Shown here: positions 1 to 7,471 of the stretch, one piece after another
Layout of the letters: the number at the start of each line of letters is the position of its first letter
Numbering within the stretch: position 1 is the stretch's first letter
NCBI GenBank assembly: GCA_001800185.1
Contig: MGUX01000048.1
Location: 1-16,307 of the forward strand
Direction of reading: 5' to 3'
Source of the DNA: Elusimicrobia bacterium RIFCSPLOWO2_12_FULL_59_9
GTDB taxonomy: Bacteria > Elusimicrobiota > Elusimicrobia > O2-12-FULL-59-9
Length of the DNA: 16,307 bases
Translations under genes and position numbers: made by a program
Notes under the pieces: generated by a model
The model's input: only the letters and a program-made list of their open reading frames with translations
The model's database searches: none
What the model was told of the DNA's origin: nothing

Positions 1-506
1 ATATCGGCGATTTGAATGGGCGGCAGCGCGGGAGCGGAAGCGGGGCCGCCCAAGCTCAATAAACCGCTGAGCGCGAGAAAATTCAAATCGTGGCCGGCTC
101 TTTGGCTCCGCGGGCCGCTTTGGCCGAAACCCGTCAGCGAGCAATAGATGAGTTTTGGGAAACGCTTCAAAAGCACTTCAGGTCCCAGGCCTATGCGGCG
201 CATCAGACCGGGCCGGAAGCCCTCCACTAAGACATCGGCCGTAGCGAGGAGTTCAAAAAGAATCTGCAGGCCTTCGGGCTTTTTGAAATCCACGCAGAAC
301 GACTTTTTGCGGGAATGCAGGGCTGAAAAAACCGCTCCTTCGCGCCCCAGCAGCGGCGGCATCGTGCGCATGATGTCGGGCCAGTGGGGAAGCTCAACTT
401 TGATCACCTGGCAGCCCAAGTCGGATAAAATTTTGGTGCAGAAAGGTCCCGGAAGCAGCTTGGAAAAATCCAAAACACGAACGGAATGAAGGGGCGAGTT
501 CGCCAT
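1..506 (-). CDS. CaiB/BaiF-family CoA-transferase / alpha-methylacyl-CoA racemase-like, partial (N-terminal 168 residues)
   Basis: Read on the minus strand, an ATG at 506-504 opens a frame with no stop to the window edge, so the C-terminal part lies outside. The protein begins MANSPLHSVRVLDFSKLLPG, the usual start of CaiB/BaiF enzymes (class III CoA-transferases and 2-methylacyl-CoA racemases). Further family landmarks are DLGCQVIKVE (CoA-binding Rossmann part), SRKKSFCVDFKKPEG, and GFGQSGP followed by GHDLNFLALSG near residue 139. That His aligns with the catalytic His of the mycobacterial racemase MCR. The last visible Asp (IQIAD, residue 168) sits where the second catalytic Asp of the family is expected. 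The HDLNFLALSG form favours a racemase-like member over formyl-CoA transferase, but substrate cannot be told. The gene is transcribed divergently from the response regulator. A plus-strand open frame over 148-489 is only its shadow. Confidence 0.85.
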   Translation of the reverse strand, partial: MANSPLHSVRVLDFSKLLPGPFCTKILSDLGCQVIKVELPHWPDIMRTMPPLLGREGAVFSALHSRKKSFCVDFKKPEGLQILFELLATADVLVEGFRPGLMRRIGLGPEVLLKRFPKLIYCSLTGFGQSGPRSQRAGHDLNFLALSGLLSLGGPASAPALPPIQIAD

Positions 507-551
507 GATTTTGAGGCATTGTACTAAAAGGAGCGGTAGAGTTATTGATTA

Positions 552-581
552 TTGTCTGCTCGCCATCAAATCTAGTACACT
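552..581 (+). promoter_or_regulatory. Possible weak sigma70-type promoter for the response regulator-lysS run
   Basis: TTGTCT (552-557) and TACACT (576-581) are 18 bases apart in the 123-base gap between the divergent CoA-transferase and response regulator genes. Both boxes match consensus only partly. The position, about 50 bases before the ATG at 630, is right for the first gene of the run. No other protein-coding signal is seen in 507-629. Confidence 0.25.
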
Positions 582-629
582 GAAATCGAAAACAAAGCTC
601 CGCGCCGCGGACGACAGGGATGCTATGCC

Positions 630-1019
630 ATGGCTAAAATATTGATCGTGGATGATGAAAGGGACGTGGTGGCCTTGATACGTTTTTTGCTGGAAAAGGA
701 CACCCACCAGGTCATTGAATCCTACAACGGCTCCGACGCTTTGGAAGCCCTCAAAGGCATGCCCGAAAAACCCGACCTCATCATTTTGGACATCATGATG
801 CCGGTCATGGACGGCTATACGGTCAACACCAAGCTGCAGGACGACCGGACCACCGCTTCCATCCCGGTGATGGTTTTGACCGCCAAAGGCCAGATGAAAG
901 ACCTTTTCCAGCACGCTCCCAACGTGGCGGCATATATGGAGAAGCCTTTTGATCCGAAAGTTCTGCGAGAGAAAGTCCGCGCCATTCTGGGTTCCGGCAA
1001 ACAAACCGGCGGCACATGA
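630..1019 (+). CDS. Stand-alone response regulator receiver (CheY-like) protein
   Basis: A 129-residue protein made only of a receiver domain. The acidic pocket is D8-D9 (ILIVDDE), the phosphoacceptor is D54 (LIILDIMMPVMDG), the switch Thr is T84 (VLTAKG) and the conserved Lys is K105 (MEKPFD). All key residues are present, so it should be phosphorylatable. No output domain follows; the last 10 residues are a short polar tail. It probably acts by protein-protein contact in the cytoplasm or as a phosphorelay intermediate. No histidine kinase is seen in the window. Its stop overlaps the lysS start in an ATGA, so the two are translationally coupled, although no functional link is known to me. 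The start has a modest purine-rich SD-like stretch (GACAGGGA) about 8-10 bases upstream. Confidence 0.9.
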   Translation: MAKILIVDDERDVVALIRFLLEKDTHQVIESYNGSDALEALKGMPEKPDLIILDIMMPVMDGYTVNTKLQDDRTTASIPVMVLTAKGQMKDLFQHAPNVAAYMEKPFDPKVLREKVRAILGSGKQTGGT

Positions 1020-2524
1020 GCGTTTCCCAAGCCGAATCATCCCCAAATCCGTCTGAAAAAACGTCCTTCGATGAAATCCTGCGCCACAAGCAGGAAAAGA
1101 TCAAGGAACTCAAAGCCCGGGGCGTGGAGCTCTATCCGCACCGCTACGCCAAGACTCATTCGGCGCGGCAGTCGGCGGAAAGCGCCTTGGAGAGCCGCGT
1201 CCAGACGGCTGGACGCGTGGTTCTTATGCGGCCGATGGGGAAGGCGGCTTTCGCGCACCTGCAAGATTCGACGGGCAAAATCCAGGTTTACTTCAAGCAG
1301 GATATTTTGGGCGCCGAGCCCTACCAACTGGTCAAAGCGGTTCAGGCCGGCGATTTTGTCGGAGTAGAGGGGAAAATATTCAAGACCAAGACCGGAGAAA
1401 TCACCATTCAGGCCGAATCCGTGACGCTTTTGTGCAAATCCCTGCGCCCTTTGCCTGAAAAATGGCACGGGCTAAAAGACGTCGAGACGCGCTACCGCAG
1501 CCGCCACCTCGACCTGCTCGCCAATCCGGAGACCTTCGACACTTTCCGCAAGCGGACGGTGATTATCCGCGCGGTCCGCGCCGTCATGGACGAGGCCGGA
1601 TTTCTGGAGGTGGAAACGCCGGTCATGCTTCCCAAGGCCGGGGGCGCGGCCGCCAAGCCGTTTGTGACGCACCATAACGCGCTCGACCAGGACCTCGTCC
1701 TCCGCATCGCCACGGAACTTTACTTAAAAAGGCTCATTGTCGGCGGCTATGAAAGGGTCTATGAAATCGGGCGGATTTTCCGCAACGAGGGCGTGGACAC
1801 CCGGCACAACCCGGAATTTTCCATGATGGAAGCCTATCAGGCGTATGCGGACTACCACACGATGCGCGAACTCGTGGAGAAAATTTTTGACCGGTGCTCA
1901 TCGGCGTTGGGAGTGGAGCAGGTCGAGTACCGGGGCCGGACTCTCGGCTTGAAGCCGCCCTTCAGGGCCCTGCGGCTGCCGGAGGTCTGGCAGGAGAAAT
2001 GCGGAGAGGATATCCATCAGATTTTGGCGGGCCAGAGCTTCAATCGGCCGGCCTTGCTGGCTTTGGCGGCGCGCGCGGGCAACGCCAAAGCCGAAGAGCT
2101 GCCCAGCGCCAAGGTTTTTGAGCAAATTTTTGACGCCAAAATCCTGCCGGAATTGGACGCTCCGACCTTTTTGTTCGACTATCCCGCCGCGATCACGCCG
2201 TTGGCCAAATCCAAACCCGGCGACGAGGCCCTGGTCGAGCGCTTCGAGTTTTTCGCGGCCCGGGAAGAGATCGCCAACGCCTACAGCGAGCTCAACGATC
2301 CCGAAGTGCAAAGAACCCGGCTTGAGGAGCAGCTCCGCCAGAGGACTCAGGAAAAAGACGAGGAGGCCGACATTCTCGATGAGGATTTCGTCCAGGCGCT
2401 GGAATGCGGCATGCCCCCGACGGGCGGCGTCGGCATCGGCATCGACCGCCTGGTGATGATCCTGACGGGCCAGGCCTCCATCCGGGACGTGATCTTGTTT
2501 CCGACCTTGAAAAATGTCCTTTGA
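1016..2524 (+). CDS. lysS: Lysyl-tRNA synthetase, class II
   Basis: A 502-residue class II synthetase that charges tRNA-Lys with lysine using ATP. The N-terminal helix region (RHKQEKIKELKARGVELYP) leads into an OB-fold anticodon-binding domain at about residues 60-145 (AGRVVLMRPMGKAAFAHLQD). The catalytic core carries motif 2 at about 255-268 (FRNEGVDTRHNPEF, then SMMEAYQAYADY) and motif 3 at about 470-478 (GGVGIGIDR, then LVMILTG). The combination SMMEAYQAYADY and LTGQASIRDVILFP is typical of LysRS rather than AsnRS or AspRS. Length is normal for the family. The start overlaps the receiver gene by 4 bases and the end overlaps the ABC permease gene by 11 bases, fixing both boundaries and indicating one transcript. 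lysS beside lol transport genes occurs in other Gram-negative lineages. Confidence 0.97.
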   Translation: MSVSQAESSPNPSEKTSFDEILRHKQEKIKELKARGVELYPHRYAKTHSARQSAESALESRVQTAGRVVLMRPMGKAAFAHLQDSTGKIQVYFKQDILGAEPYQLVKAVQAGDFVGVEGKIFKTKTGEITIQAESVTLLCKSLRPLPEKWHGLKDVETRYRSRHLDLLANPETFDTFRKRTVIIRAVRAVMDEAGFLEVETPVMLPKAGGAAAKPFVTHHNALDQDLVLRIATELYLKRLIVGGYERVYEIGRIFRNEGVDTRHNPEFSMMEAYQAYADYHTMRELVEKIFDRCSSALGVEQVEYRGRTLGLKPPFRALRLPEVWQEKCGEDIHQILAGQSFNRPALLALAARAGNAKAEELPSAKVFEQIFDAKILPELDAPTFLFDYPAAITPLAKSKPGDEALVERFEFFAAREEIANAYSELNDPEVQRTRLEEQLRQRTQEKDEEADILDEDFVQALECGMPPTGGVGIGIDRLVMILTGQASIRDVILFPTLKNVL

Positions 2525-3746
2525 GTTTTTTATCGCCGAGCGGTATTTAAAGGCCAAACGCAAGGGGCTGTTCGCGATGGTGACGACGTCCATCGGGGTG
2601 GCCGGCATCATGATCGGGGTGGCGGCGCTGGTGACCACCCTGGCGGTGATGAACGGTTTCCATTCGGACATCCGCAAAAAAATCGTGGGCGCGCAGGCGC
2701 ACGTGGCTGTTTACGGCGACGCGGGCCCCGCCTCGCTCTCCGAATTGGAAAAAACGTTGCAGAAAGAGAAGGACATCGTGGCTTGGTCGCCGTTTTCTCT
2801 GGGCCAAGTCATTTTGACCGTTTCGGGACGGTCGCTGGGGGTGGTGGTCAAAGGCATCGACCTGGATAGAACTTTTGCCGTCAATGACCTTAGGAAATCT
2901 CTCATTGAGGGCGATTGGGAAAAGCTCCGGATGAAGGCATTGCCGGGCGCGCCGGAAAGAGGCATCGTTCTAGGAAATGAGCTTGCCAAAAACCTGGGCG
3001 CTTGGCTCGGGGATGAAGTCCTCCTGGTCTCGCCCAAGGGCATGGAGACGCCGATGGGCATGGTCCCCAAGATGGAGAAATTCAGGGTGGCGGGGCTGGT
3101 CCAGACGGGGTACTACGAATTCGACAACTCCATGGCGTATCTGAATTTAAGCTCCGCGGAGCGCTTTTTTGGGCCGGAATTTCAAGCTTCGGGAATAGAA
3201 ATTCGCTTGAGCGAGTTGGAAAAAGCCGACGCCGTCGCGCGCCGGCTGCAGGAGGCATTGGGAGGCCGCTATTCGGTGCGCTCCTTCAGCCAGATGAACA
3301 AGACTCTTTTCGCCGCACTCAAGCTGGAAAAGACCATGATGTTCATCATTTTGACCCTCATCGTGCTTGTCGCGGCTTTCAACATCGCCTCCAACCTGAT
3401 ACTTTTCAGCATGGAGAAGACGCGGGATATCGGCATTTTGAAGGCGATGGGAGCGACTCCTCGAAGCATTTGGAAAATTTTTTGTTGGGAAGGGGTTCTG
3501 ATCGGCGGCCTCGGCGTCGCCGCCGGGGTAGCTCTGGGCCTGGGACTTTCGTGGTTCATTGGGCGCTATCCCATCGTGCGCCTTCCGGCGGACGTTTATT
3601 ACATCTCCAAAGTGCCCGTGGCGGTCGATTTCGGCGACGTCGCCGCCGTCGCGCTTTGGAGCTTCGTGTTGTGCGTGCTGGCCACGCTGTATCCGGCCTA
3701 CAAAGCTTCCCGGGTCGACCCGGTGGAGGCGATTCATTATGGCTGA
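2514..3746 (+). CDS. lolC: LolC/LolE-type ABC transporter permease (lipoprotein release)
   Basis: A 410-residue inner-membrane permease. The N-terminus FFIAERYLKAKRKGLFAMVT followed by a membrane helix at about 21-45 and VMNGFHSDIRKKIVG is the LolC/LolE hallmark. A periplasmic MacB-like domain spans roughly residues 50-270. Three C-terminal helices follow at about 276-300, 328-348 and 375-394, with the coupling segment EKTRDIGILKAMGAT between the first two and the family C-terminus YPAYKASRVDPVEAIHYG. With the adjacent ATPase it should extract lipoproteins from the inner membrane for transfer to the outer membrane. Only one permease gene is present, so the complex may be a homodimer (LolF-like) or have a second permease elsewhere; the letter C versus E is not decidable. 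It overlaps lysS by 11 bases and lolD by 8, with no clear SD at its own start, which suggests coupling. Confidence 0.92.
   Translation: MSFEFFIAERYLKAKRKGLFAMVTTSIGVAGIMIGVAALVTTLAVMNGFHSDIRKKIVGAQAHVAVYGDAGPASLSELEKTLQKEKDIVAWSPFSLGQVILTVSGRSLGVVVKGIDLDRTFAVNDLRKSLIEGDWEKLRMKALPGAPERGIVLGNELAKNLGAWLGDEVLLVSPKGMETPMGMVPKMEKFRVAGLVQTGYYEFDNSMAYLNLSSAERFFGPEFQASGIEIRLSELEKADAVARRLQEALGGRYSVRSFSQMNKTLFAALKLEKTMMFIILTLIVLVAAFNIASNLILFSMEKTRDIGILKAMGATPRSIWKIFCWEGVLIGGLGVAAGVALGLGLSWFIGRYPIVRLPADVYYISKVPVAVDFGDVAAVALWSFVLCVLATLYPAYKASRVDPVEAIHYG
3725..3729 (+). promoter_or_regulatory. Ribosome binding site that fixes the lolD start
   Basis: GGAGG lies 9 bases before the ATG at 3739, inside the end of the permease gene. 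An upstream extension of the same frame (to 3559) would add about 60 residues of low-complexity, Arg/Pro-rich sequence that does not resemble an ABC ATPase, so 3739 is the better start. Confidence 0.6.
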
Positions 3747-4446
3747 TTCCGCGGTGGTCCAGACGGAGGGTCTTTGCAAAAGCTATTTTGAGGGACCGCA
3801 GGAAGCCGCGGTGCTCACGGACGTCCACTTCACCGCGTTGGCCGGGGAGTTCTTGATGATATTCGGTCCCAGCGGATCCGGAAAATCGACCTTGCTTCAT
3901 TTGTTGGGCTTGATGGATCGCGCCACAAGGGGAAAAATCTATTTATTCGGCAAGGACAGCGACCGTTTGTCGGAATATGAAAGGGGGTCGCTTCGCAGCC
4001 GGGAAATCGGTTTCGTGTTTCAGTTTGATTCCTTGCTGCCCGAGTTTACCGTCATGGAGAATATTTTGATGCCGGCGCTCATTGCGACCTCTCAATCCGG
4101 CCGCTTGGAGCCGTTTCGGAAAAAGGCCATGGAGAACCTGGAGTCTTTCGGCTTGGCCCATATCATAGAACGATTTCCCCGGGAGATTTCCGGCGGCGAA
4201 AGGCAGCGGGTGGCCCTCATCCGCGCCTTGACCAACCAGCCGGCCCTCATCCTCGCCGATGAGCCCACGGGCAACCTCGACCATGCCAACGGCGAGCGCG
4301 TGTTGGAGGATTTGCGCGGGCTTTCCAGGGATAAGAACGTGTCTGTGGTGATGGTGACACACAACCAGCAGGCGGTCCGGTACGCGTCGCGGATCGTCCA
4401 TTTGGTGGACGGCAAAATCTCGGAACGGGCGGGGGTGGAGCGATGA
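3739..4446 (+). CDS. lolD: LolD-type ABC transporter ATP-binding protein
   Basis: A 235-residue ABC ATPase with a complete motif set: Walker A GPSGSGKST (43-51), Q-loop Q95 (FVFQFDSLLPEFTVMEN), signature SGGERQR (151-157), Walker B LILADE (170-175) followed by the D-loop PTGNLD, and switch His 208 (VMVTHN). The phrase HLLGLMDRATRGKIYLFG and the QxDSLLPEFTVMENI stretch are characteristic of the LolD/MacB subgroup. It should power lipoprotein extraction by the permease encoded just upstream. The permease gene's last codons overlap this start by 8 bases. The signature has SGGE in place of the commoner SGGQ, which is normal for this subgroup. The end overlaps the aminotransferase gene in an ATGA. 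Confidence 0.94.
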   Translation: MADSAVVQTEGLCKSYFEGPQEAAVLTDVHFTALAGEFLMIFGPSGSGKSTLLHLLGLMDRATRGKIYLFGKDSDRLSEYERGSLRSREIGFVFQFDSLLPEFTVMENILMPALIATSQSGRLEPFRKKAMENLESFGLAHIIERFPREISGGERQRVALIRALTNQPALILADEPTGNLDHANGERVLEDLRGLSRDKNVSVVMVTHNQQAVRYASRIVHLVDGKISERAGVER

Positions 4447-5336
4447 AAATTTATATCGACGGCAAGTACTATTCCAAGGAGGAGGCCAAAGTTTCCGTTT
4501 TCGACCACGGGCTTCTCTACGGAGACGGCGTGTTCGAGGGAATCCGGGCCTATAACGGCCGCGTTTTCAAGCTGGACGAGCACTTGGAGAGGCTTTTTGA
4601 GTCGATGCGCGGAATTTTCATCGAGCCGCGCTGGAGCCTGGAGAAGCTGCGGTCCCTGGTGGTGGAGACGGTGAGGCTCAACGGGCTTAAGGACGCTTAT
4701 ATCCGGCTGGTGGTGACGCGGGGCTACGGCGACTTGGGCCTGGACTTGAGAAAGTGCAAGGTCCCGTCTTTGATCATCATCGCGGACCATATATCGCTTT
4801 ATCCGGAGTCCACGTACCAAACAGGCGTGACCTTGGTCGCCTCCCATCTGCGTCGCGTGAGCCATCAATCTCTGACCCCCAACATTAAATCGCTCAATTA
4901 CCTCAACAATATCCTGGCCAAAGACGGGGCGGTGCGCGCGGGAGCGGGCGAGGCCGTGATGCTCAATATGGAAGGCTACGTGACCGAGTGCACCGGGGAT
5001 AATATTTTCTTCTTAAAGGGGGGCGTCTGGTATACGCCGCCCGCCTGGGCCGGCTTGCTCGACGGCGTGACGCGCCGGGTCGCCATCGAGCTCATCGGAA
5101 AGGAGCTGAAGATGCCGGTCAAAGAGGAGCTTTTCACCCTGTTTCATTTGTACCAAGCCGAAGAGATTTTTTTGACCGGCACGGCGGCGGAAATTCTTCC
5201 CGCGGTCAAAATCGACGGGCGCGTCATCGGGACCGGCAAACCCGGCCCTCGCACGCAGCAACTGGTGGGTCATTTCCGCGATCTCACGCGAAAAACCGGG
5301 GTGCCCGTTTATGAAACCGCAGGCTCCGCGAAATGA
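4443..5336 (+). CDS. ilvE: Branched-chain-amino-acid aminotransferase (class IV PLP enzyme)
   Basis: A 297-residue fold-type IV PLP enzyme. The N-terminus (DGKYYSKEEAKVSVFDHGLL, then YGDGVFEGIRAYNG) is the classic IlvE opening. K149 in NIKSLNYLNNI is the PLP Schiff-base lysine. TECTGDNIF (181-189) supplies the conserved Glu that holds the pyridine nitrogen, and LTGTAAEI (244-251) is the phosphate-binding loop. Length and the GIRAYNGRVFKLDEHLERL block favour a branched-chain transaminase (Leu/Ile/Val with 2-oxoglutarate), final step of their synthesis; a D-amino acid aminotransferase or aminodeoxychorismate lyase is less likely but shares the fold. No other ilv or leu genes are adjacent. It overlaps lolD by 4 bases and mcsA by 4 bases. 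Confidence 0.88.
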   Translation: MKIYIDGKYYSKEEAKVSVFDHGLLYGDGVFEGIRAYNGRVFKLDEHLERLFESMRGIFIEPRWSLEKLRSLVVETVRLNGLKDAYIRLVVTRGYGDLGLDLRKCKVPSLIIIADHISLYPESTYQTGVTLVASHLRRVSHQSLTPNIKSLNYLNNILAKDGAVRAGAGEAVMLNMEGYVTECTGDNIFFLKGGVWYTPPAWAGLLDGVTRRVAIELIGKELKMPVKEELFTLFHLYQAEEIFLTGTAAEILPAVKIDGRVIGTGKPGPRTQQLVGHFRDLTRKTGVPVYETAGSAK

Positions 5337-5821
5337 TGTTGTGCTCCCATTGCCGAAAAAAAGAAGCCAGCGTATTTTTTAAGGCCATCGATCAAAACCA
5401 AGTCATCGAGCTGCATTTGTGCGACGATTGCGCCGAAAAGCGCGGCATCTCTCTGGTCTCCGAGCCCTCGTCGCTGTCGATCCCGGAGATCCTCGCCGGT
5501 TTGAGCGGTTTGGGAATCAAGCCGGGCGGCCTCAAGGAGCAGAGCGCCGCCTGCCAAGCCTGCGGCTTGCGCTACTCGCAATTTCGCGAAACGGGCCGTT
5601 TGGGCTGCAACCATTGCTACGCTTCCTTCAGGCCGCTTCTAGCGCCTCTGGTCTCGCGCATCCATGGTTTTCCCCGGCATCAGGGACGGACCTACCGGTT
5701 GAACTCCAGCCGAAACCTGGAAGAGTTGAAAAAAAAGCTCAAGCTGGCGGTCGCCCAAGAGGATTTTGAGACGGCCGCCGCGCTTCGGGATCAAATCCGC
5801 CAAGCGGGGCAGTCCGAATAG
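5333..5821 (+). CDS. mcsA: McsA-like zinc-binding activator of protein arginine kinase, with UVR motif
   Basis: A 162-residue protein with four CxxC pairs, C4/C7, C30/C33, C74/C77 and C92/C95, forming two likely zinc-binding modules. A C-terminal UVR (UvrB/UvrC-type) helical hairpin lies at about 128-157 (LEELKKKLKLAVAQEDFETA, then AALRDQIRQ). This is the architecture of McsA, which binds and activates the McsB arginine kinase in the Firmicute stress-response system. The kinase gene follows after 11 bases, which makes the assignment strong. The start overlaps the aminotransferase stop (ATGA); a second ATG follows directly, so the first residue could be shifted by one. The usual partners ctsR and clpC are not present here. 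Confidence 0.9.
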   Translation: MMLCSHCRKKEASVFFKAIDQNQVIELHLCDDCAEKRGISLVSEPSSLSIPEILAGLSGLGIKPGGLKEQSAACQACGLRYSQFRETGRLGCNHCYASFRPLLAPLVSRIHGFPRHQGRTYRLNSSRNLEELKKKLKLAVAQEDFETAAALRDQIRQAGQSE

Positions 5822-5832
5822 AGGCAAGGGCG

Positions 5833-6885
5833 ATGCAGCTTAACAACATGCTGAAATTGAAGGCCGCCTGGCTTTCGGCCGACGCTCCGGAATCGGCGAT
5901 AGTGCTCTCCTCACGCGTCCGCTTGGCACGCAATCTGGAACGCCACGCCTTTCCGGGCAAGGCCCGCGCGAAGGATTTAAGCCGGGTCATCGGCGAGATA
6001 TTTGAGGGAACGAGAAAAAACAGGATTTTTGGGAAAGCCGCATTTTTGCGGCTGGAAGATTTGGACGATTTGGACCGCAGCCTGCTGGTGGAAAGGCACT
6101 TGATTTCCAAAGACTTGACGGCGGAGCCGGCCAACCGCGGCGTGGTCGTGGGCGAGAAGGAAAAAATGAGCCTGATGATCAACGAGGAGGACCACCTGCG
6201 GATGCAAAGCCTGGAGGCGGGCCTGTCATTGAGCGCGGCCTGGGAGGCGCTCCGGCGGTTGGATGATGAATTGGGCCAACGGCTTAATTTCGCCTACGAC
6301 CCGGATTGGGGGTTTTTGACGGCTTGCCCCACCAATTTGGGAACCGGCCTTCGCGCGTCCTGTCTCTTGCATCTGCCGGCCCTGGTGTGGACAGGCAGCC
6401 TCAACCGCGTTTTGGAGAGCCTGTCGCGCATGCGGGTCATCGTGCGTGGCCTTTACGGCGAGGGCACGCGGGTTTTAGGCGATTTATTCCAGCTTTCCAA
6501 CGCCACCTGCCTGGGCAGCACGGAGGAGGATTTCATCAAACACCTCACGGATGTGGTGCAGACGCTGGTTGTGCGCGAGAAGGAGGAAAGGCAGAAACTT
6601 TGCGCCGGAGGCGAGCGGCTAAAGCTTGAAGATTCCATGTACCGCTCCGTTGGAATTTTGAGCCATTGCCGGATCATCACCTTCGAGGAAGCGATGCACC
6701 ACCTGTCCTACATCCGGCTGGGGATCGCGCTGGGCTGGGCGATGCCGATGGGCCTGCCGCAGCTCAACGATATTTTTTTAACCGCCCAGCCGGCCCATAT
6801 CCAGATGGCCGCCCAGAAGGAGCTTGCCGCCCGGGAGCGCGACCAGTTTCGGGCGGAAAAAATACGGGGCCAAATAAGGGCGTGA
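5833..6885 (+). CDS. mcsB: McsB-type protein arginine kinase
   Basis: A 350-residue ATP:guanido phosphotransferase-fold protein that should phosphorylate arginine residues in proteins, marking them for ClpC/ClpP-type degradation. Visible motifs are SSRVRLARN (26-34, ATP-binding arginines), NEEDHLR (117-123, substrate carboxylates) and CPTNLGTG (165-172, with the catalytic Cys C165). Near the end is RDQFRA (336-341), which fits the RDxxRA motif of the allosteric phosphoarginine pocket of Geobacillus McsB. That C-terminal motif and the single-domain length separate it from animal arginine or creatine kinases. The upstream purine-rich GAGGCAAGGG is a usable SD. It forms a unit with mcsA, 11 bases upstream. 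Occurrence together with lol genes is noteworthy (see findings). Confidence 0.93.
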   Translation: MQLNNMLKLKAAWLSADAPESAIVLSSRVRLARNLERHAFPGKARAKDLSRVIGEIFEGTRKNRIFGKAAFLRLEDLDDLDRSLLVERHLISKDLTAEPANRGVVVGEKEKMSLMINEEDHLRMQSLEAGLSLSAAWEALRRLDDELGQRLNFAYDPDWGFLTACPTNLGTGLRASCLLHLPALVWTGSLNRVLESLSRMRVIVRGLYGEGTRVLGDLFQLSNATCLGSTEEDFIKHLTDVVQTLVVREKEERQKLCAGGERLKLEDSMYRSVGILSHCRIITFEEAMHHLSYIRLGIALGWAMPMGLPQLNDIFLTAQPAHIQMAAQKELAARERDQFRAEKIRGQIRA

Positions 6886-6891
6886 GGATTG

Positions 6892-6920
6892 TTGTTTCAT
6901 GCCGGCTATTTTCATAAAAT
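6892..6920 (+). promoter_or_regulatory. Sigma70-type promoter for ndk and following genes
   Basis: TTGTTT (6892-6897), 17 bases, then TAAAAT (6915-6920), in the 70-base gap after mcsB. The predicted start of transcription is about 30 bases before the ndk ATG. An SD-like AAAAGGA lies about 10 bases before that ATG. This probably marks a second transcription unit inside the long run. Confidence 0.5.
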
Positions 6921-6955
6921 AACGGTTTCAAACCTCGTCAAAAGGATGCGCGGCC

Positions 6956-7471
6956 ATGATTGAAAATACCCTTGTCTTGATCAAACCGGACGCCTTGCAG
7001 AGAAATCTGACGGGCCACGTCGTTTTCCGCCTGGCTCAGGCGGGGCTCTATATCGTCGGGGCCAAGGTGGTTCAAGTGTCCGATGCGCTGGCTCACGAGC
7101 ACTACAAACATCTTCGGAATAAACCCTTTTTCCCGGAGCTCATCCGCTACATCAAGGGCGAGCTTCACGGCAAGCTGAGCAGCGGCGTTTTGGCCTTCGT
7201 TTACAGAGGCGAGAACGCCGTTCAGAAAGTTCGCGACGTCGCCGGTGCGACCCATCCCGAGCAGGCCGATCCCAAGAGCCTCCGGGGAGCCTACGGGCGC
7301 ATCACCACCAAGGGCGTGATGGAAAACGTGATTCATGCCTCTAGCGATCCCGCCGAGGCGCAAAGAGAGATTGGTCTCTGGTTCGCTCCGGAGGAGATCG
7401 TCGACTTGGAACCGGCCGTGGCCGGCAACGCCTCAAGGAGCGTCCCCCGCAAAGCCAAAGGCGGGCTATGA
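6956..7471 (+). CDS. ndk: Nucleoside diphosphate kinase
   Basis: A 171-residue Ndk that balances NTP pools by transferring the gamma phosphate through a phosphohistidine. The N-terminal TLVLIKPDALQRNLTG, the GRITTKG segment and the active-site NVIHASSD with catalytic H127 are all present. Residues up to about 145 (WFAPEEIVD) cover the usual enzyme length. The remaining ~25 residues (basic, Ser/Ala/Lys-rich) are an extra tail not seen in most bacterial Ndk. HASSD replaces the commoner HGSDS/HGSDG, an accepted variation. The stop overlaps pckA in an ATGA, so both are likely made from one mRNA. Confidence 0.95.
   Translation: MIENTLVLIKPDALQRNLTGHVVFRLAQAGLYIVGAKVVQVSDALAHEHYKHLRNKPFFPELIRYIKGELHGKLSSGVLAFVYRGENAVQKVRDVAGATHPEQADPKSLRGAYGRITTKGVMENVIHASSDPAEAQREIGLWFAPEEIVDLEPAVAGNASRSVPRKAKGGL

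Noticed and set aside
1898..2677. Minus-strand open frame (259 codons) opposite lysS and lolC
   Set aside because: Opposite two certain genes and spanning their junction; no domain seen.
3559..3738. N-terminal extension of lolD by about 60 residues
   Set aside because: The extension is the permease gene read in another frame; the ATG at 3739 has a good SD and yields a normal-length LolD.
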